A stretch of 64,000 bases of DNA, taken from positions 62,001-126,000 of the forward strand of contig JAQUMH010000005.1 of the NCBI GenBank assembly GCA_028718185.1, written 5' to 3'. Under the pieces are notes generated by a model. It was not told the origin of the DNA. It was given only the letters and a program-made list of their open reading frames with translations, and did no database searches. The position numbers and the translations under genes are program-made. Shown here in pieces: positions 44,142 to 52,640 of this stretch (position 1 is the first letter of the stretch; every line of letters starts with the position of its first letter). The DNA comes from Elusimicrobiota bacterium (GTDB lineage Bacteria; Elusimicrobiota; UBA8919).

Positions 44142-45056
44142 TTAATTCTTAAAATATGATGACCTGGCAATCTTTTTAGCAACCGCTCTTACTTCTGTAG
44201 CAAATTCGATAAGTTGAGCATAACGATTAAAACTGTGGACTGCACTTGATACTATACCTATGGAAATAGACATCAAGGAAAATGCCTGAACCTTTTCCTG
44301 CCGGTCTTTAGAAATAATATATCCCCGGTTCTTATCTTCATCAGAATAATACATAGGAATATTCCCATCAAATCGCCTTATTATCTCCCTACAGATATCT
44401 TCAGCGTTTTCGGGTATCGTTACAACAATAAAATTATCTCCGCCAAAATGTCCTATCATATCTTTTAAAGTTCCTTTATTGTGTACTGCTTCAACGATAA
44501 AATTTGCCACCTGTTTTATAACAATATCGCCTTTTTCAAAACCATAGCTTTCATTATATGCCTTAAAATTATTTAAATCAATCCAAAGTATGGCAAATTT
44601 CTCTTTTGCAGAAATTCTATTTGTAATCTCTTTTTCAATTGAAACATTGCCCGGAAGATTGGACAAAATGTTAATGTCCCTGGTTTCATGGTATTTTTTA
44701 ATAATCCCCTCTACACGGGTAGCAAGTTCATAAGGATCAAATGGTTTAACAAGATATTCATCGGCACCTAACTTCAAACCGGTAAGCTTATCTTTTGTCT
44801 GTGACATGGATGTTAACATTATAACCGGTATCATCCGTGTTGCTGGTATATCTTTTAGTTTTTCACAGACCTCATATCCATTCAATTTCGGCATCATAAC
44901 ATCAAGTATCACCAAATCCGGTATTTCTTTCAATGCTGTCTCATAAGCATCAAGCCCATTGTTACACACAATAACATTATGACCTTCATTTTTTAAAGTA
45001 ATTTCTATTAGTTCAGAAATCGCAGAATCATCATCAGCAACAATAATTTTCGCCAT
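44142..45056 (-). CDS. Response regulator with degenerate GGDEF domain
   Basis: The 304-residue protein has a complete receiver domain (D8-D10 acidic pocket, phospho-acceptor D52, T82, K104) and a GGDEF-family domain (about residues 135-300). The signature reads G-G-D-N-F (205-209): the catalytic Glu is replaced by Asn, so diguanylate cyclase activity is doubtful. It may instead sense GTP or c-di-GMP or act as a scaffold. It is encoded downstream of the sensor kinase (46704-48800) and could be its partner. Confidence 0.88.
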   Translation of the reverse strand: MAKIIVADDDSAISELIEITLKNEGHNVIVCNNGLDAYETALKEIPDLVILDVMMPKLNGYEVCEKLKDIPATRMIPVIMLTSMSQTKDKLTGLKLGADEYLVKPFDPYELATRVEGIIKKYHETRDINILSNLPGNVSIEKEITNRISAKEKFAILWIDLNNFKAYNESYGFEKGDIVIKQVANFIVEAVHNKGTLKDMIGHFGGDNFIVVTIPENAEDICREIIRRFDGNIPMYYSDEDKNRGYIISKDRQEKVQAFSLMSISIGIVSSAVHSFNRYAQLIEFATEVRAVAKKIARSSYFKN

Positions 45057-45067
45057 ATTATAGCAAC

Positions 45068-45146
45068 AATTAAAAGATTAGAAATATTAAAAAGACTGGA
45101 AAGATTTTAATCTTTGAATTTTCTATATTTTTGTAATCTTTTTAAC
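45068..45146. repeat. AAAGATT inverted microsatellite spacer
   Basis: Units such as AAAAGATTAGAAATATTAAA (45071-45105) are followed by AATCTTTGAATTTTCTATAT-type units, their rough reverse complement. Confidence 0.6.
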
Positions 45147-45154
45147 CGGCTTTA

Positions 45155-46729
45155 TTATCCTCCTCCTATTGTAACTATAGAAATCGCCATAAGAGCAGTA
45201 ATAGTAATAATAGATAGAATAACTCCTACAGGAGTAGAGAAAAATTTTCTTCTTCTCTGTTTGGTTCCTTCTTCTGTCCTATAAACCTTTAGTGAAACAG
45301 TAGAAATGTTTCCATAATCATCTTTTGAATTAATTTTTATTGTATTTTCACCGTTTAAAAGAGATACATCTCCTGAAAATTTTCCATCCTTTGTAATAGA
45401 AACATAAAAACCATTAATATCAACCAAAGCACCAAGTTCCGTAGAACCCTTTACTGTTATAGAATCATCACTAAATTTTATATTATCTTTTGGCTCATCA
45501 ACAGTTAAAACAGGCGGTGTTTTATCTACATATATTTCCTTGGCAAATGATAAAATACCTTCTGCGCCCGACGAATCCAGGTAAGCAACACGCCAAAAAT
45601 ATTTACCATCAGGTACATCGGTTTTTTTTATATCAAATTTATCATATATAGGTCGAACACTGTCATAAATTACACTATTGAACTCTTTATCTTTTGCAAT
45701 CTGGATATGATATTGAGCTATGTCTAATAAACTTGAATATGCAGCAGCTTTTGAAAGTTCGCCACCAACGTTAATTTCATTTACTATTTTATCTTTTTTA
45801 ATGTCTGCCGGTTTATCCTTAATATCTATTGGATTTATATCATTGCTTTTGATTTGCTGGTTATTCTCCTTACTGGCAGGCATACCTGACAAGTCAAGTG
45901 TTGGCGGAAGCCGCTTGGGTTCCATAGGAGGCAAATTTATTTTTACTTCTGTTGAAAAACCTTCCATGACTGTTACAGTTTTATTCTTTGCGCTGACATC
46001 AACAGCTCCTTTATACACCGCAACAACAGTTGACTGGTCTTCTTTAACTTTTGTTTTATAATCCGCAACCGGTGTTTTAGCAGTAATTTTTGGCATAACA
46101 AAAGCCGTTGGGGTTCTAATAGGAATATTTGTTGTACGAATTTCGCCGGATAAAAGACGTGTTTCGTCGGATTTATCTTCCGGCTGAACTATAACAAGCG
46201 AGGATGGCCCTATTGTCATAAGGTTACCTAACGGCGACCGTACATCTGCAGAGGAATTTTCAAAAGTTCGTATTCCGTCTTTATTATAAAGTTTCATATT
46301 GGCTTTTGCATCCAGCCAATCGACCTCTATTTGTCGTCTTATTTTTACCTCACGGACAACTGACACTATTGACGAAGAGCGTAGTTGTTCTTTTATAAGC
46401 ATAACCGGAATTTTCAGTTTTATTCCGGGAAGAACATTATTCGGGTCAGTAGATATATTGTTAAATTTCAAAATCTCAGGCCATTTTGACGGCTCTTTTA
46501 AATAGTAATTTGCTACACCCCAAAGCGTATCTCCTGCTTTCACTTCTATTTCCTGAAATTGCTGGCAGGAAAGACTGCCCACTGTCCAATGTCCAATGTT
46601 CAATGTCAATAAAATAAATATTAATAATTTTATATTTTTGACTTTTGACTTTTGACCTTTGACTCTTGACCTCGGACCTCGGACCCCGGACCTCGGACAT
46701 CTTCTAAACATATATTTCGTCTTTTTCAT
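45155..46729 (-). CDS. LysM-FecR domain envelope protein
   Basis: The 524-residue protein has an N-terminal secretion signal, a LysM domain (about residues 58-112: V-K-A-G-D-T-L-W-G-V-A-N), a FecR-like domain (about 125-265), a fibronectin/Ig-like region and a C-terminal hydrophobic helix. It likely binds peptidoglycan and presents a periplasmic FecR domain. The signal region is encoded by two heptamer arrays (46636-46700, GGTCCGA/AGTCAAA; 46575-46611, CATTGGA), giving basic R-G-P-R-S-R-V-K-G-Q-K-S-K-V-K residues ahead of the hydrophobic core. Its start overlaps the kinase stop by 26 bases. Confidence 0.82.
   Translation of the reverse strand: MKKTKYMFRRCPRSGVRGPRSRVKGQKSKVKNIKLLIFILLTLNIGHWTVGSLSCQQFQEIEVKAGDTLWGVANYYLKEPSKWPEILKFNNISTDPNNVLPGIKLKIPVMLIKEQLRSSSIVSVVREVKIRRQIEVDWLDAKANMKLYNKDGIRTFENSSADVRSPLGNLMTIGPSSLVIVQPEDKSDETRLLSGEIRTTNIPIRTPTAFVMPKITAKTPVADYKTKVKEDQSTVVAVYKGAVDVSAKNKTVTVMEGFSTEVKINLPPMEPKRLPPTLDLSGMPASKENNQQIKSNDINPIDIKDKPADIKKDKIVNEINVGGELSKAAAYSSLLDIAQYHIQIAKDKEFNSVIYDSVRPIYDKFDIKKTDVPDGKYFWRVAYLDSSGAEGILSFAKEIYVDKTPPVLTVDEPKDNIKFSDDSITVKGSTELGALVDINGFYVSITKDGKFSGDVSLLNGENTIKINSKDDYGNISTVSLKVYRTEEGTKQRRRKFFSTPVGVILSIITITALMAISIVTIGGG
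46575..46700. repeat. Two heptamer arrays in the LysM-FecR signal region
   Basis: Arrays of period 7 (GACTTTT / GACCTCG at 46636-46700 and CCAATGT at 46575-46611) lie in frame over the N-terminal codons of the LysM-FecR gene. Confidence 0.75.
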
Positions 46730-48800
46730 TTTTTTTCAGATTTTTGGGTATTGCAATCATAAATTTTGAGCCTTTATTCAATTCGGATTCAACCCATATT
46801 TTACCCAGATGTGATTCTACAATATATTTCGTAATGGTAAGTCCTATTCCTGTTCCTCCATGACTACGACCCTTCACCTGTTGAAATTTATCAAATATTT
46901 TATTCAAATATTCTGCCGGAATTCCTTCACCGGTATCATTAACAGAAATCTCTACGTTTTCATTTTTTTCCACCGCAGTTATGGTAACTTTACCGGAAGA
47001 AGGAGTATATTTCAAAGCATTACCGACAAGATTTATTAAAGCCCGTTCTATCAGCCCCTCATCTGCCGAAATAGTCATCGATGTAACACTGTTTACAAGC
47101 TCAATATTGCCTTCAACTGCTTTAGATATCATGCTGCTACAAACCCGTTCTGCCGTATTCTTTAAATCAAACTGTGTAAGACTTAACTCCATTTTTCCAA
47201 CTTCTAATTTTGCTATATCGAGTATATTATTTATCATAGCCAGCAACCTGTTTGAGGACGTGCTGATAATTTCAAGAAAATATTTCTGCTTTTCATTAAT
47301 AGGTCCTACACTTTCGTTTAGCAGAAATCTTAAAAATCCGAGTACTGATGTAAGCGGATTCCTCAAATCATGAGTAACACCATGGAAAAAGTCATCTTTC
47401 ATTTTATCAACTTCTTTTTTACCTGTTATATCCCGTAAAATAAAGATTATACCTTCAATCTTTTTCCTTTCAGAATCGGTAATCAGCTGGGTTGAAACAC
47501 TTATTATAAACGGTTTATCGGTTGATAAATCGACTTCTCTTGAAATTTCAGGTCTTTCATAGACCTCTTTAAGTGCTGTAAGCAATTTATCGTTTTTAAC
47601 AGTTTCAAAAAGTGAATTCGTCAAATCTTTAGAAACTCCGAGTATTTTTGCCGCCATATTGTTCATAATAACAATATTATTATTTTCATCCGTTAATATA
47701 AGCCCGTCATTAATTGAATATACAATAGCAGAAAGTTTATCTGCCTGCATTTTCGTGTAATGAGAGAGTTCCTCAATCATATTGTTGAAATTATTAGCCA
47801 ATTCATACATTTCATCCCGTGTTTTAATATTAACTTTTTGTGTAAAATCACGGCGGGCAACATTTTTTGAAACATCAATAACTTTAAGTATTGGTTTAGA
47901 GAGTGAATTTGCTAAAACATAAGCAATAAAAATAGCGAGTAAAAAAACAACCATTATAGATATTATTGCATTCCTTCTCATTTTTATCATCGGCGAATAT
48001 GCTTCTGCTTTCGTCTGCTGGAATATTACATTCCATCTAAGTTTCTTAACAGGTGCAAACGTTCCAATCATTTCCAGACCGTCTTTTGAAATGAATTCCT
48101 GACTTCCAACTCCCTGCCTTTTAATCGCCTCTTTTGCAATAGGTTCATTATAAATATTTTCAGAATCAATAGCGTATTTTTTATCACTGTGAAACAAAAT
48201 CCTACCGGTTTCGTCGATAATAAGAATATAACCCGTGGCACCTATCCGGCTTTCTTCAATGACATCAGAAATGCTGTCAAATGAAACACATATTTTCAAA
48301 ACATACTTGTTAGCAAGCGGAAAATAAAAATCCATCAGAGGTCTTTCGTTTTCGTAATAAAGCGGCGCAATTTGATATTTTTCACTTTTTCTTACTTGTA
48401 TATAATAAATATTATTTGAATAATTCTTAGGTTGAGGCGGGGATTTTTCAAATTTAGGATTTGATGCAACGATTTCATCGCCTGTTTTATCAATTATAGA
48501 CGCTCTTACAAAGTTATCGGATGCTATTAATATATTCCTTAAAATCCCTATCTGTTCAAAAACAGATGAATACTCCTGTCTTTGAGTGGCAATGATAAAA
48601 CTCATTTTGCTGTCAATGTCAGTAATTTTATCATCAATTTTTTCAGAAAGTGCAGTTGTAATTTTTATATGATATTCGAGCATCAATGTCTGCAACATCT
48701 TTTTGTTTATATCAATGGTTAAAAAACCTATAACAATAAGAGGCAATACTGAAATTAAAATAATAAAAATCAGAAATTTTGGAAAAAGTTTTATCTTCAT
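46704..48800 (-). CDS. Membrane sensor histidine kinase (Cache-HAMP-PAS-HK)
   Basis: Starting at M-K-I-K-L-F-P-K-F (48800) the protein has 698 residues: helix 1, a periplasmic Cache-like sensor (about 35-265), helix 2, HAMP (about 300-350), PAS (about 355-460), and a HisKA-HATPase core with H-D-L-R-N-P-L (about residue 476), N-L-V-G-N-A-L-K-Y, D-T-G-E-G-I-P and G-G-T-G-I-G-L. The frame extends to 48842, but those codons derive from a TTCCGTG repeat. It probably phosphorylates the downstream receiver protein. Confidence 0.9.
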   Translation of the reverse strand: MKIKLFPKFLIFIILISVLPLIVIGFLTIDINKKMLQTLMLEYHIKITTALSEKIDDKITDIDSKMSFIIATQRQEYSSVFEQIGILRNILIASDNFVRASIIDKTGDEIVASNPKFEKSPPQPKNYSNNIYYIQVRKSEKYQIAPLYYENERPLMDFYFPLANKYVLKICVSFDSISDVIEESRIGATGYILIIDETGRILFHSDKKYAIDSENIYNEPIAKEAIKRQGVGSQEFISKDGLEMIGTFAPVKKLRWNVIFQQTKAEAYSPMIKMRRNAIISIMVVFLLAIFIAYVLANSLSKPILKVIDVSKNVARRDFTQKVNIKTRDEMYELANNFNNMIEELSHYTKMQADKLSAIVYSINDGLILTDENNNIVIMNNMAAKILGVSKDLTNSLFETVKNDKLLTALKEVYERPEISREVDLSTDKPFIISVSTQLITDSERKKIEGIIFILRDITGKKEVDKMKDDFFHGVTHDLRNPLTSVLGFLRFLLNESVGPINEKQKYFLEIISTSSNRLLAMINNILDIAKLEVGKMELSLTQFDLKNTAERVCSSMISKAVEGNIELVNSVTSMTISADEGLIERALINLVGNALKYTPSSGKVTITAVEKNENVEISVNDTGEGIPAEYLNKIFDKFQQVKGRSHGGTGIGLTITKYIVESHLGKIWVESELNKGSKFMIAIPKNLKKNEKDEIYV

Positions 48801-48936
48801 ATAAAAATCACGGAACCTGCACAGAACTCTAAAAGACCACAAAACTGGAACGAAACTCTAAAAGACCGCGGAATTGGCACAGAACTTTTATTCCGTGTCA
48901 GTTCTGTGTTTAGTTCCGTGACTGTTCCGTGTTATT
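48800..48936. repeat. TTCCGTG-family inverted repeat spacer
   Basis: CACGGAACCTGCACAGAACT-type units (48808-48880) face GTGTTTAGTTCCGTGACTG-type units (48895-48932), forming a long hairpin between the HtrA and kinase genes. It belongs to the same family as 13198-13330. Confidence 0.75.
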
Positions 48937-50440
48937 TTTCTACGAACGTCCTGTAAATTAAATTTCCACCCCTGTTTATATCAAATAAAATACCGTCGGA
49001 AAGCGATAGTTTTTTAGTTACTGATTCAAATTCTGCAACAGTTGATGTTTTCTTTCTATTGATTGCCCTTATAATATCTCCCGGATAAAGCTCCATTTCT
49101 TCTGCTTTAGAACCGCTTTCAATCTTTACAATTACTACTCCCTGTTCATCAGAGGAAACGTTTAATTCTTCTGCCATATCTTTTGTAAATTGTTTAACTT
49201 CTATACCCAGCCATTTTGCGGTTTTCTCATTATCACCCGACTTTGATTGTGCAGTAGTTATTTCTTCTGTCCACTCATCAAGCACAATAGAAACCGCTTT
49301 TCTATTGTTATCCCGCCAAATAACAGCATTTACTTTTTTATTGGGTGAAGTGGCAGCAACCATATCCTGAAGTTTTTCTACAGTACCAACTTCCTGGCCG
49401 TTAAATTCAAGAATAATATCGCCTCTTTTAATCCCGGCCTTAAAAGCAGCAGAACCGCTCATAACACTTTCCACTAAAACACCTGTTTGCTCTTTGAGTC
49501 CTGATTGTTTAGCAATAACTTCGTCAACTTTTTTTATACCAATCCCTAAAAAACCTCTCTCAACCTTACCATTTGTTATAAGCGGATTAAGTATTTCTTT
49601 TGCACGATTTATCGGAATCGCAAATCCAACTCCCACTGAACCGCCGGATTGACTATAAATTAATGTATTAATTCCTATAACTTCACCATGAATATTCACA
49701 AGTGGTCCGCCAGAATTGCCTCTATTGATTGATGCATCTGTTTGAATAGCATCCCTGTAAACATTATTTTGAGCTTCTATATTTTGTCTTTTTGCAGATA
49801 TTATTCCAACAGTAACCGTTTGCTCTAATCCGAAAGGAGAACCTATGGCAATCGCCCAGTCACCGACACGTATTTTATCAGAATCACCTAATCTTGCAAC
49901 CGGAAGAGTTCCATGCGGTTTTATTTTTACGACTGCTAAATCTGTCTTTGCATCTTTACCGATAACCTTTCCGGAATATTCTTTGTCATCAGCAAGTTTT
50001 ACGGTAATTTTCTCTGCATCTTTTACAACATGGTAATTTGTAAGGATATAACCGTCTTTGTCAATAATAACACCGCTGCCGGCACCTTCAACCCTTCTTT
50101 GATTTTCATATTTTCTTTGAGGAGTTTTTTTATCAGGAGCGGGCTGACCGAAAAAATCATCAAAAAAATCATTAAACGGGTCCGAAAAGAAAAAACTAAA
50201 CGGGGCAACTTCTCCGACTATTTGTTCGGTATAAATTGAAACAACCGCAGGTTTCGTTTCTTCTGCAACACCTACAAATGCATCTTGTAAATTTAAAACT
50301 TCCGGTGAAACTGATGTTTTAATTCCTAAAGGGACTTCTGATTTTCTTTGTGACTTGCCGATAACAAACGCTAATGTAATTACGCCAAAAAAAATCATAA
50401 TCCGAAATACATTTTTTATTGCAGAACCCGAACCAGACAT
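48932..50440 (-). CDS. degP: Do/HtrA-family periplasmic serine protease
   Basis: The 502-residue protein has an N-terminal membrane or signal helix, a trypsin-like domain with triad H137 (N-Y-H-V-V), D167 (T-D-L-A-V-V) and S243 (G-N-S-G-G-P), and two PDZ domains (about 295-385 and 410-500). It degrades or refolds misfolded envelope proteins. A good AAGGAG site precedes the ATG. The symbol denotes the family; orthology to DegP rather than DegQ is not resolved. Confidence 0.92.
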   Translation of the reverse strand: MSGSGSAIKNVFRIMIFFGVITLAFVIGKSQRKSEVPLGIKTSVSPEVLNLQDAFVGVAEETKPAVVSIYTEQIVGEVAPFSFFFSDPFNDFFDDFFGQPAPDKKTPQRKYENQRRVEGAGSGVIIDKDGYILTNYHVVKDAEKITVKLADDKEYSGKVIGKDAKTDLAVVKIKPHGTLPVARLGDSDKIRVGDWAIAIGSPFGLEQTVTVGIISAKRQNIEAQNNVYRDAIQTDASINRGNSGGPLVNIHGEVIGINTLIYSQSGGSVGVGFAIPINRAKEILNPLITNGKVERGFLGIGIKKVDEVIAKQSGLKEQTGVLVESVMSGSAAFKAGIKRGDIILEFNGQEVGTVEKLQDMVAATSPNKKVNAVIWRDNNRKAVSIVLDEWTEEITTAQSKSGDNEKTAKWLGIEVKQFTKDMAEELNVSSDEQGVVIVKIESGSKAEEMELYPGDIIRAINRKKTSTVAEFESVTKKLSLSDGILFDINRGGNLIYRTFVEK

Positions 50441-50465
50441 AAAATTCTCCTTTTTTTATTTTTCT

Positions 50466-51782
50466 TTATTTCATTCTTAATGCAGGGATTTGAATAACCG
50501 TATCTGATGTCGGAACATCACTTCCGATAATATCAAAAATATCACCTGACGGTAAAAAACCGACAATTATATATCCCCAGTTTTCCGGATTACCCCTTAT
50601 ATATTTTTCCGGTATTTTTATCTCAACCAAATTTCTATCACGGATATTTTCAACATGAAATTCTTTAACTATTAAAGGTGGACCGGTTATATTATATCTA
50701 TAAAGGTAAGCTGAAATGCTGGAAAAAGAAATTGCATATTCCCATGCAGACAGAGAATCAGTGAAACCGTTATGCCCCGGAATAAACGCCGTGCTGCCTG
50801 CATTATTTCTTTTATTCATATCAATGTAAATATCCACTATTTCAGATTCTTGTGAAGATATAAAAACATCAAAGATAATATTACCAGACGATTCCTTTAC
50901 ACCAAACGACATAATATTACAGGAACTTAAAATCACATTGTCTGTTTCATCATTAAAACAGACAAGATACTCACTTGTTGTTAAATTAATCAGTGGTGAC
51001 GCCGCTACTGAGGTAAAAAGCGACGTTGAGATATCGTCCGGCGGTTCATATCCCATAACACGGTACATATTCGAAAGCCCTGCCCGAAACCATAAATCAT
51101 TTTCGTTTTTATTAGCATCATCCGAAACATAATTTTTAAACCATACCGGTTTCTCTAAAAAATACAATTCTTCTAACGCCGCGTTAAATTTTTCACTATT
51201 ATACGCTTCTGAAGATGTATACTCATTTATTTTTATTCTGGCATGCTTCAGATAATCCCAGGCAAGATTTTGGATTGGAGTACCTATCCAACCGGACAAA
51301 TCCGGTTCCGGTACTACTGTTATCTTATCCAAATCCATTTGTTCGCCTGAAGAAGTAATAATAATCTTAAAATCCGATTTTTTTACAACTCCCAAAACTT
51401 CTTTTGATATAATTCCTAAATCTGGATAAAATATTCGCGGTTTTTCACCAAAAATGTCTGAATAAACTTTTTTGCCTTTCTCTATCTGTTCTTTAACATC
51501 ATCTACAAGTTGCGCTCTGAAAAGCAGAGGCAGAATAACTTCCGTGTAAGTGGTCGCGGCAAACTCAGAATTATTACTACTATGTAACTTTTTTATTATA
51601 CCTATATTTTCATCGGAAAGATTCCTTAACAAATCTGAAGGAATAATAAAAACATCTTTAGACACTGTAGATGTCGTAATTGTAAAAATATTTTTTACTT
51701 CTTCTTCACTACTAATATAGATTGACCTGCTAAAAGATAGCGTAGGTAGTAATAAAAGTATAAATAGGAGTATCTTTTTCAA
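50466..51782 (-). CDS. Partial GH57-like and glucodextranase-C-like protein
   Basis: The 438-residue secreted protein uses a TTG start behind a GGAG site. Its middle part (about residues 85-230) recalls the GH57 amylase/pullulanase fold (A-A-T-T-Y-T-E-V-I-L-P-L and F-Y-P-D-L-G-I-I-S motifs), while the C-terminal 190 residues look like the glucodextranase C-terminal module (Y-I-I-V-G-F-L-P-S-G-D-I-F-D-I-I-G). A complete GH57 catalytic barrel is not evident, so it may bind rather than cleave alpha-glucan. It directly follows the CBM48 gene. Confidence 0.7.
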   Translation of the reverse strand: MKKILLFILLLLPTLSFSRSIYISSEEEVKNIFTITTSTVSKDVFIIPSDLLRNLSDENIGIIKKLHSSNNSEFAATTYTEVILPLLFRAQLVDDVKEQIEKGKKVYSDIFGEKPRIFYPDLGIISKEVLGVVKKSDFKIIITSSGEQMDLDKITVVPEPDLSGWIGTPIQNLAWDYLKHARIKINEYTSSEAYNSEKFNAALEELYFLEKPVWFKNYVSDDANKNENDLWFRAGLSNMYRVMGYEPPDDISTSLFTSVAASPLINLTTSEYLVCFNDETDNVILSSCNIMSFGVKESSGNIIFDVFISSQESEIVDIYIDMNKRNNAGSTAFIPGHNGFTDSLSAWEYAISFSSISAYLYRYNITGPPLIVKEFHVENIRDRNLVEIKIPEKYIRGNPENWGYIIVGFLPSGDIFDIIGSDVPTSDTVIQIPALRMK

Positions 51783-51783
51783 T

Positions 51784-52248
51784 TTATTTCTCCACTATTA
51801 GCACGGAAACCCGGCCGCCTTTACCGTCATCTGCAGAAACGGGATTTTTCGGGTCCAAATACCAGATACCGTCTACTTTGAATTTATAAAAATATTTTCC
51901 GGGTTTAATTTGCACAGTTGTACTCCAAATACCGGCATTTTTTATCATAGTACCTTTTTTACCGTCCCAATTATTAAAAGTTCCGGCTACAAAAACTTTT
52001 TGCGCGTTATCTGATTTATATTGAAATATAACACTGTCGCCGGTTATTTTTGGATAAGTTAACTCTTCCGAGATTTTGACATTTTCTTCTTTAACCGGAA
52101 CAACATTTTGAGCTATTTCTTGTTTGGGTGTTTCTTCTGTTTTACTATTTATAAATCCCCTGATGCGTTCAACTAACATTAAAGACGGGAAAGCAACAAT
52201 TACAATACCTATAATGAACCCAACCCATAAAAGTATTTTTTTCAGCAT
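51784..52248 (-). CDS. Membrane-anchored CBM48 glycogen-binding protein
   Basis: From ATG 52248 behind GGAGGAAGG the protein is 154 residues: one N-terminal helix, a linker and a CBM48/AMPK-beta-like domain (about residues 68-152) with V-F-V-A-G-T-F-N-N-W-D and K-Y-F-Y-K-F-K-V-D-G-I-W. It should bind alpha-glucan at the cell surface or in the periplasm and pairs with the GH57-like gene. The upstream GTG in the same frame overlaps the ribosome binding site. Confidence 0.85.
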   Translation of the reverse strand: MLKKILLWVGFIIGIVIVAFPSLMLVERIRGFINSKTEETPKQEIAQNVVPVKEENVKISEELTYPKITGDSVIFQYKSDNAQKVFVAGTFNNWDGKKGTMIKNAGIWSTTVQIKPGKYFYKFKVDGIWYLDPKNPVSADDGKGGRVSVLIVEK

Positions 52249-52354
52249 TCCTTCCTCCAACACACATATTGATACATTTTTGTAAATATATTGCCTGTTG
52301 AAAAAATCATCAAAATACGCTCAAAAAAAAATATTTAATCTTCTTAAAAAGTGC

Positions 52355-52383
52355 TTGACAAAACTCACTTTCTACGTTATACT
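52355..52383 (+). promoter_or_regulatory. Consensus promoter of a small RNA
   Basis: TTGACA (52355-52360), 17 bases, TATACT (52378-52383). The predicted start (about 52390) coincides with the first base of a closing stem. Confidence 0.75.
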
Positions 52384-52389
52384 TTTACC

Positions 52390-52485
52390 AGAGCGACAAC
52401 CATGGCGGGTTAATACTAAACATTCCTAATATATATATTTCGGAACTGTTTAGTGCCTTAAACCCATCTGGATCGCTCTTTTTTT
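52390..52485 (+). ncRNA. Candidate structured small RNA, about 96 nt
   Basis: The transcript would begin at the 5' arm AGAGCGA (52390-52396) and end at its partner TCGCTCT (52473-52479) followed by a run of T, an intrinsic terminator. Inside, GGGTTAA pairs with TTAAACCC, ACTAAACA with TGTTTAGT and TTCC with GGAA, giving an almost continuous rod with internal loops. It does not show the SRP RNA loop and is too short for typical 6S RNA. No frame of note lies inside. I cannot assign a known family. Confidence 0.65.
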
Positions 52486-52518
52486 ATGTATTTTCGCATT
52501 CATATGCGAAAATACATA
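52485..52518. repeat. Perfect 15-bp hairpin
   Basis: TATGTATTTTCGCAT (52485-52499) is an exact reverse complement of 52504-52518 with a 4-base loop. It lies directly behind the small RNA. On the minus strand it would be near the end of any transcript entering from tatD, but it lacks a T tail there. Confidence 0.7.
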
Positions 52519-52569
52519 ACCCCCCTTCCAATTTCGTTATAGATAATCCAGGGGGCATTCAATAATATA

Positions 52570-52640
52570 CACGAATCAAATACGAATATTCGAGACAAAT
52601 TAGTGAGGTGTTAGAAAATTCGTGATTATTCGTGTGTGCT
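52570..52640. repeat. GCGAAT-family repeat downstream of tatD
   Basis: ACGAATCAAATACGAATATTCG (first 20 bases at 52571) and TTCGTGATTATTCGTGTGTG are inverted-type units. The tatD C-terminal codons (S-T-H-E-stop) derive from this repeat. The rest of the 52264-52625 gap holds only the small RNA, its promoter and the hairpin. Confidence 0.65.

Noticed and set aside
44142-48800. Kinase, LysM-FecR and regulator as a FecI-FecR sigma system
   Set aside because: No ECF sigma factor or TonB receptor is present. The FecR-like domain is fused to LysM.
52390-52485. Small RNA as SRP (4.5S) RNA or 6S RNA
   Set aside because: The conserved SRP apical loop and its flanking bases are missing, and the length is well below that of 6S RNA.
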